Below the pieces are notes generated by a model. That model was not told the origin of the DNA. It made no database searches and saw only the letters and a list, made by a program, of their open reading frames with translations. This document shows, piece after piece, positions 1 through 10,928 of a stretch of DNA of 64,000 nt. Source of the DNA: Cacajao melanocephalus (taxonomy: Eukaryota; Chordata; Mammalia; Primates; Pitheciidae). The first letter of the stretch is position 1, and each line of letters opens with the position of its first letter. The stretch lies in assembly GCA_963573385.1 (NCBI GenBank), contig CAUYLG010065885.1, positions 62,001 to 126,000 on the forward strand, in the 5' to 3' direction. The position numbers and the translations under genes are program-made.

Positions 1-65
1 CAAGAGCATCTCATTTTTTGGGGATGAAAAATCTGCTTCTGTGTGCAACCCAATAAGGGAAACAT

Positions 66-110
66 AGTTTGCCCACTAGACTTAGCTTTGTTTTCTTGGC
101 TTACATTGTT
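66..110 (+). repeat. Short dispersed direct repeat, copy A
   Basis: About 38-45 bp containing CACTAGACTTAGCTTTG recurs 1.2 kb downstream at 1262-1305. Over the best 38 bp (73-110 against 1268-1305) 36 positions agree. It matches no repeat family I recognise, so it looks like a local duplication. Confidence 0.8.
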
Positions 111-128
111 CCCCAAAAGACAAGAAGG

Positions 129-162
129 TTTTTATTTTATTTTATTTTATTTTATTTTATTT
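129..162. repeat. (TTTTA)6 microsatellite
   Basis: Six consecutive TTTTA units with short T flanks. Such A/T pentamers are usually length-variable in primates. No poly(A)-bearing element is recognisable beside it. Confidence 0.95.
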
Positions 163-454
163 CCAAGATTATTCACTTCATGGGGATTCAACATTATTGT
201 CTACATGCTCTCCTTAAGAAAATCGGAAATTGGTATTCAAAGCTGTAAATTTGCCATATTTTAATTTTCCTCTTTATTTTCTAAAACTAAGTCATAATTA
301 TGTTGAATGGCAGTAAATGTTACCAAAAAAAACTGAATGCATGATCATAAATGCCAAGTCTGTTTATTTTACCATAAACTCAAGCTGTGCTAAGACCGGG
401 AAGCATGTCTATTCCAGCTTGTTTAATCAGCAAGCGTATTATACTACAGGGAAA

Positions 455-722
455 AGTTAGTATTGTTAGTTCTTAAGAGCATGGGCTTTGGGTTCCAGGT
501 TCTCAAGCTTATAAGTAATAACACCCTGGCAAAATTATTTAACTACTCTATGCCTCAATTTTCTCCTATGTAAGATCATCATTATAATGGTACCCATCTT
601 ACAGGATCTTTGGAAATGCTAAATGATGTTTTTCATCAAACACATTTAGAAAAGTGCATGACATATAAATACTCAATAAACATTAGTTACTATTATGCCC
701 ACTATCATTATCATTATTATTA
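455..722 (+). mobile_element. MIR SINE, near full length
   Basis: The stretch follows the MIR plan in order. A tRNA-derived start (TTAAGAGCATGGGCTTTGG) is followed by the core with TATGCCTCAATTTTCTCC, and an L2-like tail with ACTCAATAAACATTAGTTAC ends in an ATT-rich tract. MIRs are fossil tRNA-derived SINEs mobilised by L2 in early mammals. Divergence is high, as expected, and no function is implied. Confidence 0.88.
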
Positions 723-1261
723 CTTTCCAATCACTTTATTTTCATCCATTACATTACAGAATGTATATTCTTCTTTCCTGGGCAAGCCTAGTATTAGGAA
801 AAAATGTGTCAAAATATTCTATTAGAGATGACAAGAAACTCAAAAGATTATCTATCCAAACTAAGCTTTCACAAATAAGCCACAGACAAAATAAACAGTG
901 TTTGTTTGGGAGCTCTCCCAGGAAACTGAAACTAATGTTTCCTTTGTTTTTTAATTGTTAATTTTTAGTCACCCTTATAAGCAATAAAAATCACATCTAA
1001 CTTTATGATTCTATATATACTTATTTTTTCTCACGCACTATTCACTAATAAATATCTTTCTAAAAAGTTAAAATTATTTATAAAAAATGAGAAGACTTTT
1101 TGTCTATATGTTTTGCATTAAATTATAAACTTATTTTTAAGTTTCTTATTTTCAATATTCTTTCTTATTTTAAGTATTCTTTCACTTTGGGATAAAACAG
1201 CTTGAGACATACACACATAGCTGTATGTAAAATAAGACACTTCATCAGATAAACTATTTTT
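723..1261. other. Unassigned AT-rich sequence
   Basis: I see no recognisable element, gene signal or simple repeat beyond general A/T richness. Short ORFs are interrupted and lack known domains. Confidence 0.5.
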
Positions 1262-1305
1262 ATGTTGCCACTAGACTTGGCTTTGTTTTCTTGGCTTACA
1301 TTCTT
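1262..1305 (+). repeat. Short dispersed direct repeat, copy B
   Basis: Partner of 66-110, containing CACTAGACTTGGCTTTG. Identity stops abruptly on both sides, which favours a small local copying event over an old transposon family. Confidence 0.8.
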
Positions 1306-3765
1306 CAAATATCAGATGATAGTCAAACAAGATCAATGTAATTTATTTTTAAATTAAAATGTAGTTAACTATAGAGCTATTGATGATATTTGAATTTGCT
1401 TAAGTTGGGATACTTTGTTTAAATGAGTTAGATTTTTGAATTAAGAGACCCAATTGATTCATAAATGGTAAAATGCAGTTGTTAAAAGTGTAGTATACTT
1501 GGCTGGAAATTACAATCTGAAAGTATGTGATGCCATCAATTGTTTACATATAAATCACATTTTTTACTCTCATTAACTGTTTTGGGACAATAATAAGCAC
1601 TTCTTGGTAGAATAAACTCAAAAGAGGAGCATTTGGAGAGAATCTACAGATCTCAGATGTAGTGACTGCAATTATTGACGGTGCCCCTTCTGCATAACTG
1701 AATGTGTAAGTCACACCCACATTTGTTTCCAGCTCTGGCCATATGGCAATTCTTCCTGAATGATTTGGCTTCTCCCTTGTCTTTCTCTATCATTAGATTA
1801 TTATGGCTTGATTCCCTTCAACTCTTGCCAGCTGGGAAACAAAAACAATTATTTTTGCCTCACTTATTCTTGATGCCTTTTTGGCTATCCATACTCACCT
1901 TAAATATGAACTTCATACTGGTTATATTAAATAATTCAGTTTGAGGAATCTGTTCTAGTTCATGAATTTAAGAATCCACATTTCTCTAATACATTATACT
2001 TTTCAAATATTTTTAAGGTGGAGGCTGGGGTTGGAGACTGAAATTCCTTGGGGTACAAATAATGTATATGAAAATACCTATAAAACTGTCAATGTCTACT
2101 TTAAAGGGTAGTCTTCTGACTAAAAATCACATTTGGGTTGGCTCTTCATTGCCAAAATCATATTCCTATTATGGATGTTTATGACTCGGTTTCTTTTTAT
2201 AGCCACATGTAGAAACATATGCCAACAGATTGGGCAAATTGAATAGTAAAACCTACTTTAGGAAAGGTAATACATAACTTTGCATTTTGTAAATATCAAA
2301 GTTTTTTTCTGAAAACTTTAATCTTGAACACAGAAGCAGGAGGCTGGTGGCTCCCACTGTGAGATTCAAAAGCCTCTGCTTGTTTATCACAACCGAACCA
2401 GCCTCATACAAACACATACACATCCGAGAGAACCTTGTGAATACGCTGGGGAAAGGACTTGGAGTGATTCACATTTTACTACACTTGGGTCACCTGGATA
2501 TTATTGATATTTTATCACACAAGGCTGCAATTGTTCTAGAGTCTCATCCTCCCACAATTATATACGATTTCAAGTTCTCAAAATGTGTTCTTTGAAAATA
2601 ACACCTATTTAAAATAATGACAGGCTCGGGTTTTAAAATTCTTTTGTTTGTGGAATAAGGAAAAGAGAATTATATTGATGTAGGAAAAAGAAATGCATAA
2701 GAAATTATCTTGACTGTAATAAAATATAAATTATGTCATTATTTATCCAAGGGTTCAAAAAAGTAATCTTTTTCTTGGTAATTGAGTCTATAGTTATAGA
2801 ACTATTTATTTAATAGCTGATTTAGTGTAATATATGTAATATTGTGCCAAAGCCACAGGAAGTCTTTGAATATTCCAATCTATTTCTAAATAGTCTACAA
2901 TCAAGAAATGCTTATGGGATAAAATATTGTACTCTTGAAGGATCTGTTGAATAAATGTTCTGTAGTAAACCATGGCTTGTCAATAAAGATGTGCACAAAA
3001 ATAGATAACCACTGTCCTAGAGTTTTCAATTATCAAAGCATCTTAACCACTTTAAATAGGAACAAAATGAGAGGACCTACATTGCTATGGTTATCTCATC
3101 TAGCAAATGTATGTTTTGTTGTGTAGACTGCAACTTTATGCAAATTGTCAATCTCATCTATATTTTCACATAATCTGACAGATTGGTAACAATGACAAAG
3201 CTCATTGTATGAGCACGTATAGCCTCAGCTATTTGGGCTGATTTTGAGTATATGATATTTTTATTTTTTCATTCTGAGAATTCAAAACCCTTATATATAA
3301 AATGTTACTATAATAATTTTATAATGTTTTTATAATTGAAGGCTAAGTGTAGCTTCTATTTAAAATATGACTTCCTAAATTCTGACATTTTGTTTCTCAT
3401 TAATTAATTAGATTACATGTTAAGACTAGTTATTAGATTTAATCTATAAATAGAAAACTGGGCCATAGCTGTCTATATCTCTTTTCCTTCTTCTTTAAAA
3501 TTAAAATAATAATAGCTAACTTGTAAGTCTTTTTTATAGATTAAATGCAATTTGTAATATCTATTTATATAATGTACATACCAGAATGTCCAGTACATGA
3601 CGGTGGTCGTTATAGTCGTCACCACTGATAAAGATCATAGAAAATATTTTTAAAATCTAATTAACATTTATTCTGTATTAATCAGAGATACAGGAAGCAA
3701 ATTGTCCAAATGGTCTTTAAGTATGTTTCTTTTTTTCTTGTTAGGATTCTTTTGTTTGAAAATAG
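1306..3765. other. Unassigned sequence
   Basis: No repeat family, exon-like open frame or regulatory landmark could be supported. A weak MIR-tail resemblance near 3530-3600 was too poor to call. Probably very old, decayed sequence. Confidence 0.45.
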
Positions 3766-4165
3766 ACAGAAAAAGTTGACTCAAATGGCTTGAGAAAAAG
3801 AGCTTTCATTACCTCATCAAACTGATAAATTCAAGGGAAGTACTGGCTCTAGGCATGACTTATTGCAGCAGCTTCAACATTTTCCCTAAATCCTATTATC
3901 CCTTATTTTTCTTGACTCTGCTCTCTTCCATGTTGCCTTCATTCTCAGTTTCCATATACTACTAATAAGGCAGCTGCCAACAAAACTAGATCGATCTCTT
4001 TGTCAGGTTCAAATACGATGAAAAAGACCTCTCTTTGTATGTCTCATTGGCTGTGATTGGGCCAGTTGTTCAACTTTTAATCATTCATAATGTCCAGAGG
4101 AATGTGATACTCAACTGGCCACATATGTTTGCAACCCTAGGGACCCAAGGTGAATAGAATGATAG
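3766..4165. repeat. Probable ancient interspersed repeat, family not assigned
   Basis: The order of phrases (AAGGGAAGTACTGGCTCTAG, then CTCTTCCATGTTGCCTTCA, then GTCTCATTGGCTGTGATTGG) resembles an abundant mammalian repeat I remember from many loci but cannot name. It is heavily diverged and carries no open frame. Confidence 0.4.
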
Positions 4166-4455
4166 TAAAGCAGAGATGGGTCTTCAGACAAATGTTGCAG
4201 TAAGCTTACTCAAAGGAAAAATACATAGATTCAGACTATGTGTACAACATGCTGAAAAAATTAGAATGCATTCAAAGAATGCTGCTCATTTCTTTTTCTA
4301 TTTTGTTAGATGTCTTTTCTTTTTACCTTTTACATATGGATATATACCAAGATTTATTCTCATGTATTCATACTCCTCTCTCTCTGATATTTCAGTGGCA
4401 CTTTTTAGTCTATTACCTAAATACTAAAGACTCTTAAATGTATTTTGAGTTCCAC

Positions 4456-4600
4456 TTTCTGTATCAGTTAGCTTTCATTGCACAACCTACCTCTCTTAAT
4501 AATTCTGAAAGTTGGCAACTTTGGCTGGACTCAGTTAATAAGATCCTCTGGTCTTGGTTAAGGTCAATCATACATCTCAGTCAACTTCCACACTGGTTAA
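4456..4600 (-). mobile_element. Probable MLT1 (ERVL-MaLR) LTR fragment
   Basis: Read on the plus strand it resembles the complement of an MLT1 3' half: CAGTTAGCTTTCATTGCACAA, then GGCTGGACTCAGTTAATAAG, then CTCTGGTCTTGGTTAAGGTC. It is truncated and degraded. MaLR LTRs are non-autonomous retroviral LTRs of early mammalian age. Confidence 0.5.
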
Positions 4601-5161
4601 ATTGAAGTACTTTACAGTATGTAACACATAAAAATATTCACAAATTATTATTGCCACTGATGATGGGGTTTTGTTTTTTCAAAATGAGAAAAGCAGTTTC
4701 TCTTTCTTTAAGTACAACTCTCTTTATAAAAGCAAAAGCTTTATATATCTTTCTTTATATATATATTACAGTAGCATCAACTAATCTATAAATACTTAGG
4801 ATAACACCATAAATGAACTCCCATTACTATAAATGTTCCAATAAATTATGCAATCTTTGGCTACATTGGAATATCATTATACATATCTTATATTTACTTG
4901 ATGTGACTGTTGCTTTGGCCTTTGCTACTGCTACTGACCTTAAAAAAATCACATGCTAATCATATTAATATTTTTCAACTATGTGTCATACCCCTGGGGA
5001 ACACTAGGAACATCTAACACTGTCCAGATGACCAATGTTTTAGATGTTTAAATGTCTGCTTGTAAAAAAATCTTCTTTCACAGTACATCTGATTTCGTTC
5101 CCCATTCCCAATCATTTTTTGCTATATTCGATCTTAATTTTAGCACTATGCATTATATTTG
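4601..5161. other. Unassigned AT-rich sequence
   Basis: Nothing supportable is seen between the MLT1 fragment and the next LTR. Confidence 0.45.
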
Positions 5162-5558
5162 TGCTATGATTTGAGTGTTTGTCTTTTTCAAAACTAATGC
5201 TGAAACTTATCCTCAATGTAACAGTGTTGAGAAGTAGAACCCTTAAGAAGTGATTAAACCATGAGGGTTTTGCCTTCATGAGTGGGTTAATACATTCATG
5301 GATTAATTAATTAATGGATTAGTGAGTTAGCAGGGACTCGGACTGGTGGCTTCATAAAAACAGGAAGAGAGACCTGAGTTAGTACACTCAAACCCCTCTC
5401 CATAAGATACTCTGAGCTCTTTGGGGACTCTGCAGAGATTCCATGCTATCAGATGATGCTCCTCAATCTTAGACTTTCTATCTGCCAGAATGTAAGAAAT
5501 AATGTTTTTTTATTTGTATGTTACCCAGTTTCAAGTATTGTTATAAGCAACAGAAAAT
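5162..5558 (+). mobile_element. MaLR LTR (MST/MLT1 type), solo
   Basis: It starts TGCTATGATTTGAGTGTTTG, continues with AATGCTGAAACTTATCCTCA and AAGTGATTAAACCATGAGGG, and closes with TACCCAGTTTCAAGTATTG and ATAAGCAACAGAAAATGG. That is the standard order of a MaLR LTR in sense orientation. No internal sequence flanks it, so it is a solo LTR. The normal terminal CA runs into a CA microsatellite. Confidence 0.8.
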
Positions 5559-5564
5559 GGAATG

Positions 5565-5566
<2 letters not shown>

Positions 5567-5598
<32 letters not shown>
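5567..5598. repeat. (CA)16 microsatellite
   Basis: Sixteen uninterrupted CA units directly at the 3' edge of the MaLR LTR, followed by purine-rich sequence. It is long enough to be polymorphic. Confidence 0.97.
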
Positions 5599-5601
<3 letters not shown>

Positions 5602-6239
5602 GGAAAGGAGAGACAGAGGTATGATGAGATTTAAGGTTTATTTTTTGCTTTTAGAAGAAAGATTCTGGTTAGTAAATATATGGGCTAACTGTGAAAGACT
5701 AAGTTAGGTGAATTTAAAAACATTTGTTGTAATCAAACATTTTGCTATAGAGTTGTTCCTTATCAATTTCTTCTCTATGAAAAAAAGCAAAAGAAGTTCT
5801 TCTAAAACATAAAATTATAGCCACAAACTATATGTGTATTAGGGAATGGAGGAAAGTAATTGAATTAGAAAAAATACTACTATATAGACAGTGCCATTCT
5901 CTTCTTTCTGGTAGCTATGTAAAGACTTCTATCATATTCTCTTGTACCTTTTCTACCTGTAGTCTTTATTATTAGCTGTAAATGAAGTCATGTCCACCAG
6001 TCTACAGGCATGCATCAATGTTCTTTCCGTTTTCATGGGTGCCAGGTGGATCTCTGAAATTTGAAACTGTTCTCTGGCATTATCTTGAATCCTGGTCTAA
6101 TGTTTTATTCCTAAGGTGACCAAAAAGTATAAAATAATTGTATCAAAATTATTCAGAAAAAAAAATTCATCAGTATGATTGAGGAACAGTTAGAAATCTG
6201 AAGGTAAGTTGTAAATGAATGTTAGTTATAGAAAGTATA
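5599..6239. other. Unassigned sequence
   Basis: No recognisable element or signal. Confidence 0.45.
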
Positions 6240-6345
6240 GTTGGAGTATGTTGACTTTATCTTTGTAGACCTTTATAACTCTCTAATTACTCATGTAAGT
6301 ATTTAATTTTCTTTGTTGAATGAATGAATGAGTCAATGGATGAAT
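6240..6345 (+). mobile_element. L2 LINE 3' tail (probable)
   Basis: L2 elements end in a tail with TTTGTTGAATGAATGAATG. This segment shows TTTGTTGAATGAATGAATG after a decayed lead-in containing CTTTATCTTTGTAGACC. Only the last hundred bases are recognisable. Confidence 0.5.
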
Positions 6346-6484
6346 TAATTAACATTGACAAACTATATTTTTCTAGGAAGTTTAAGTTTATGACACACTG
6401 CTTTTCCACCATAGACTAATCATATAATATCCGAGGAAGCAGCTTTCTATTTGAAGGAATCAGCAATAGAAAGACAGTTTAACT

Positions 6485-7018
6485 TTAACCATGCAAAGGA
6501 TATTTGAAGAACATCAAGAAGACCAGTATAGCTGGGATAGATTAACTAGTACTTTTCAGGGTACGAAAATGTCTAATGAGTTATTGGAGGTATTGAGAAA
6601 AGGAGTGATATAATCTGATCCGTATCATTTGATGATGTTTTAAAGAATATTCTGGCTGTGAGGAGAAATTGAAAGGGGAGGGGAACAACACTTAAATAGA
6701 GGGATAAGTTAGGAGTGGGGGCAAAGTATTGTCCAGGAAAAATATGCTAATGGCCTAAAATAGGGCAGAAGTAGTGGAGGTGGTTTACAGTAGTCAAGTT
6801 GATAACTTATTAAAAATAGATAAATAAATAAAAAATAAACTAATCTTGACCAATAGACTAAAAATGTTGATTGTGGAAGAAAGAGATGAGTCAAAGATGA
6901 TCAATTAGGATCTTTTTAAAGAAATGGAGAAGACAGGAAGGGATCAAGTTTAAAGAATAAAGTTGAACAGTTATATTTCGAACCCACTAAACTTCAGAGC
7001 CCTATGATGAGTATTTAA
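6485..7018 (-). mobile_element. L2 LINE, distal part of a MIR-split copy
   Basis: It reads as the complement of the L2 ORF2 C-terminal region. Landmarks are GGAGTGATATAATCTGATCC followed by ATATTCTGGCTGTGAGGAG, then AGAAGTAGTGGAGGTGG and AGAGATGAGTCAAAGATGA. L2 encodes a CR1-type reverse transcriptase and ceased moving before primates arose. The frame is destroyed. It continues at 7206 after a MIR. Confidence 0.75.
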
Positions 7019-7205
7019 GTTTGGGGCTCTGGAGTTTGGACTCTATTTCTTCCTAACTGAGTAAGCAACTTGACATTTTTGTATCTCATTTATATTTTCT
7101 ACTAAACAGAATTATAAGATTTACCTCTTAACGTTGTTGTGAGGATTAAATTAGTTAATCCATATAAAAATCTTAGAGTAGTTTCCAGCTTACATTCTAG
7201 TAGAA
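7019..7205 (+). mobile_element. MIR SINE inserted in L2
   Basis: Core and tail of MIR: GGGGCTCTGGAGTTTGGAC, then ACCTCTTAACGTTGTTGTGA, then GGATTAAATTAGTTAATCC. It lies exactly between two pieces of one L2 copy that are adjacent in the L2 consensus, apart from roughly 25 bp. It therefore inserted into that L2. Confidence 0.8.
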
Positions 7206-7475
7206 ATGCAGTTTGTTATATAAGTGTGGAACTCATTGAGAAGCCAGAATTAAAGCTATAGATAGGATGTAAAGCCACGAGGCCAGATAAGACCATATGT
7301 GTGCACAAACGGCACAGAGAAACACCAGAAACAGAACGCTGGGATATTCTTCCAGGTTGGGAAGAGGAGAAAGAGTTAGCAAAGGAGACTCGGAAAGATT
7401 GGCCAGTGCAGTTAGAGGAGAACCAGGAGTGTGTGACATTCTAGAAGCCAAGGAAAAGTGTTGTTAAAATTAAAG
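7206..7475 (-). mobile_element. L2 LINE, proximal part of the MIR-split copy
   Basis: It resumes the L2 complement with TTGGGAAGAGGAGAAAGAG, AGCAAAGGAGACTCGGAAAG and AGAGGAGAACCAGGAGTGTG in the order expected from the left part. The open frame listed by simple translation here is a shadow and not a gene. Confidence 0.78.
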
Positions 7476-8847
7476 AATAATCATATTTGTTGGATAGAAA
7501 GTAATAAATGAACGTTTGATTGACTAAGATGAAAATTGTTGGCAACCTCATCTTTAGCCTTCAGTATAGTTGTTAAAATAAAAACATGAATATATTAATG
7601 TGAAAACGACTGAAAAAAATGAGTTATTTAGAATACATTCTTTTTTTAGAAGTTTTGCTTTTTGTGGAGCAGATAAGTGTGGGAGGATGCTGGAGGTGAA
7701 TGGAGATTGAGGGTAAATCATTATTCAGATGGGAGATATTTCAGCCTGTTTGCAGGTTGATGGGAATAATCTCACCTAGACATGAAGGGAATTCTAGTCT
7801 CATTTGTACTTTAACAAATTTGAAATGGAATGAATGTGCATTTGGATAAAGGGAACATTATCAGCTTTCAAACAGAGAAGCAGCGATTGTCCCCATAAAG
7901 AGTAAAAGTAAGATTTTGATTATGCTACTTTCCATAGTCTATTTGTGTAAACATAAAAAAGACCTCTTTTATTTTAAAATAGAGAATATGGGATGGATAC
8001 TCTAAGGAGATGTTTTATGGTGTTACTAAATAGTTTTTTGTCTTTTACAACAGAGAAAAATTGATCTTTTATTACTAAATTAAAAAATGACTTTATTTTC
8101 AATTGGGATAAAATCATGTCATGAAGCATATGGAATATGTACATATATTATTAATATTGTTCCTAAGCTCCAAACAGTTAAATTTTTAATATACAACGAT
8201 AAGCAAGAAGTTAGTCCATTTATTTCAGGTTCCCCACTCAGTTACTTTGGTCTAGCTAGATCCAATCTTTCACTGAATATTTATGCATCTTGCTTCTTCT
8301 AAACCAAATTTTCTTTATAGACTTGTCTAATAACTTCCTAGGATCCTTGCAACGTAAGCATGTATAATTATATATCTCTCCAATATCTTTTCCATTTTAC
8401 AAAAAACTAGATCAAATAAAATTTTTAATGATTTCTTGTCAAATAACTTCTTTCAAAAGTGTTTCTTAAATTAGTATTAGTCTGTTATGAGCAGTTGTCT
8501 TTGCTCTGTATTTTCTAATCATTAGCATTTGCAAGAATAAATTTGAGCATTTAATATATGTTAGTGGGCTTTTCTAAGAGCTATATGTTGCTTTCTTATA
8601 AATAAATAAATGATTGACACAAATATTGCCAAAGTAGAGAATCCCCATGTTAAATTTGTGTCATTTGTTTATAGGCACAAAATATCTAGAGGGTCCCAAT
8701 GGTCTAAATTTTTGCACAGGATGCTGTCTTGGGAAGTGGCTTTTTATTACAAAGAGAATTAAGTAAAAATTAAGGATGGTTGTGACCATTATTACCAGAA
8801 TAATTACTACTGTCAAAGAGAGGCACCCTTCCCATCATTGTGACCAC
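7476..8847. other. Unassigned sequence
   Basis: No family or gene feature is supportable. Base composition is AT-rich with short A- and T-runs. Confidence 0.45.
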
Positions 8848-9612
8848 ATTCATTCATGTGTTCAGCATTATTGACCACCTAGTATATTAATAACACCATG
8901 TAGGATGCTCAATAAAAAATTGAAAATTGAAAAATAGTCATGGCTACTGATAATTAATTATCTAATGAAAAATAAACACAACGTGCATCTTCACAATGCT
9001 GGTTGATAAGTCCTATAAAAACAATGTAAGGTGTTCAATGGGAACAAAAAAAATGGAGCTTTACATTATAATAATTATAATGAGGCGTCAGGGAATCAGC
9101 CTTCTTGAGAAAGTGGCTATTTTCTTAATTTTGAGGAATTAGATATTAGCTAGATAACAAACTAAATCTGAAAAAGTGAAATCTCTCTACGAGTAATTTT
9201 ATGTTAGATTTAATACAAATACATGTGTATCTGCACGTGTGCATGTAGAAGTGTTTGGTCCTTGTGTATATGTATGTGTGCCTGTGTGTGTGTTGAATGT
9301 GAGGAGAGGCAAGCATGCTGGAGAGGAGGGTCTTGAAAGAAGTAGGAGAGGATTTTCAGAAGGGGACTTATGTGTTGAGCTGAACTATATGCATTTCGTC
9401 CTGAATACTATGGGGGGAGATACCGAAGAATTTTAAAGAGGGGCTATAGAATCATATTTGCATCTCTGAATGTAGCATGAATGGAGGCTACTTTGGAGAA
9501 GGTTAGGCATGCATCAGGCACACTCTGGGCCTACAGTATTGACAGATATGCAAGGATAAGGGCCTACATTAAGGCAGTTAAAGAGAACGAGGCATTGTCT
9601 GTAACACATGCA
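8848..9612 (-). mobile_element. L2 LINE fragment, 3' half
   Basis: It begins with the complement of the L2 3' end (CATTCATTCATGTGTTCAGC, then TTGACCACCTAGTAT). It then runs through degraded middle sequence to GAAGAATTTTAAAGAGGGGC and AAGGGCCTACATTAAGGCAG. An internal GT-rich patch near 9235-9295 (TGTGTGCCTGTGTGTGTG) appears to be a local expansion. Confidence 0.68.
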
Positions 9613-9711
9613 AGCTTTAAACAAATCTTTGCTCTTAGGAGTATAAAAACAAATTGCTTTCTTAATAAAAAAAATGAGGTTTTCCCTCTCTTCTTTTATA
9701 AACTTTATAGT

Positions 9712-10008
9712 TTTCTATTGCTGTTGTTAACAAACTAGTATGAAAAACAACATAAAATTATTATTTTTAGTTCTAGATGTCAGAAGTCTGAAATGGATAT
9801 TACGGGGTAAAATCAAGGTGTCTGCAGAGCTGTGTTCCTTTTGGAACTTCTAGGGAACACTCCGTTTCCTTGCCTTTTCCAATTTCTAGAGGCTGCCTGC
9901 ATTCCTGGGCACATGGCTCCTCCTCTTACCGTCTAAATGCACTTCTGGCATCTTATCTTCTGTCTCTGACTTTGCCCTCGTCTCCCTTCCTGTGATTACA
10001 TCGATCGA
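9712..10008 (-). mobile_element. MLT1 LTR, first part (split)
   Basis: Complement of an MLT1 LTR, reading from its 3' end: TTGCTGTTGTTAACAAACTA, then GATGTCAGAAGTCTGAAATG, then AAATCAAGGTGTCTGCAGAG, then TTTCCTTGCCTTTTCCAATT. It breaks off at TGTGATTACATCGATC and resumes at 10403. Confidence 0.82.
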
Positions 10009-10402
10009 TTTGTTTTGTTGTTGTTGTTGTTGTTGTTGTTACTATTAAAAACAAACCTTAGACTGAGCAATTTAAAATAATAGAAATTTATTTCTCACAG
10101 TTCTGGAGGCTGGGAAGTACAATATCAAGGTTCCAGGAGACTCAGTGTCTGGTGAAGGCTGCTCTCTGCTTCCAAGATGGCGCCTTTTTGCTGTGTTCTC
10201 ACATGATAGAAGAGGGAGAAGGGCAGAAAGAGACTAAATCTACCTGTCAAGGCCCTTTAGAACAGCACTAATCCCGTCCATGAGGGTGAAGGTCTCATGT
10301 GCTAATCACCTCCTCAGTGCCCCATCTCTTAATACCACCATATTGGAGGTTAAAGTTACGACATGTGAATTTTGGAGGAACACATATATTCAGATCATAG
10401 CA
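10009..10402 (-). mobile_element. MaLR LTR inserted inside the MLT1 LTR
   Basis: The strand-complement runs TGCTATGATCTGAATATATG ... CTCCAAAATTCACATGTCG ... AGTAACAAC. This is a MaLR LTR of MST/MLT1 type beginning at 10402. A (TTG)n stretch at about 10010-10040 marks its far end. It separates two halves of another LTR. Clean target-site duplications are no longer visible. Confidence 0.78.
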
Positions 10403-10552
10403 GTCCCACCCAGATAATTCAGCATAATCTCCCCATTTCAAGATCTTTAATCACATCCCTGACGTTCTTTCTTCCATGTAAAGTAATATATGTATAGGTT
10501 CTCAAAATTAAGATATGTAAATATTTGAAGAGCTTTTATTCTGACTGCCACA
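10403..10552 (-). mobile_element. MLT1 LTR, second part (split)
   Basis: It picks up with CCCACCCAGATAATTCAGC, CATAATCTCCCCATTTCAAG and AATCACATCCCTGACGTTC, ending at TTCTGACTGCCACA. This is the expected complement of an MLT1 start. Together with 9712-10008 it restores one collinear LTR. Confidence 0.78.
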
Positions 10553-10928
10553 TAAAATATCTATTAATCATTATAACTCCTATCCAGGTGTGAAATAGTT
10601 CAGTTTCTTTGTGTATATAGGACTGAGAAATCACTAGAGTCTTGCTTCTGCCCCTCTTTAGCCCTATAATATGCTTATTCATTGGTTTATCATAAATAAA
10701 CAAAAGGAAAAAGCTATTTTTGCTACTATAAATACTCTTAACCTCCTTTTTCCACTCCATGGTAAATATGAGTTGCTGTGTCAGAATATGGTTTATATGA
10801 GCAGCTCTTGGTTCCATATAATAGGCAAGTAAAAGATTGGGGTCAAAAGGGGTTTGTTTAAAATATTCTCTAATTGAAATTTGCTCTGTAGATTGCTTCA
10901 CATTTAAATTCATGTCAATAAGTGACAA
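10536..10928 (-). other. 130-codon open frame, probably non-coding
   Basis: This is the longest ATG-initiated frame in the window. The conceptual product has no signal peptide, transmembrane segment or motif that I recognise. Its last codons lie in the MLT1 LTR. No splice-compatible context, promoter or poly(A) signal accompanies it. A chance frame in old sequence is the likeliest reading, and an eroded retroelement frame is the alternative. Confidence 0.25.

Noticed and set aside
455..722. tRNA-like start of the MIR, considered as a tRNA gene
   Set aside because: It is the decayed tRNA-derived head of a SINE; no cloverleaf can be drawn.
3530..3600. Possible MIR tail
   Set aside because: Only scattered words match; not distinguishable from chance in AT-rich DNA.
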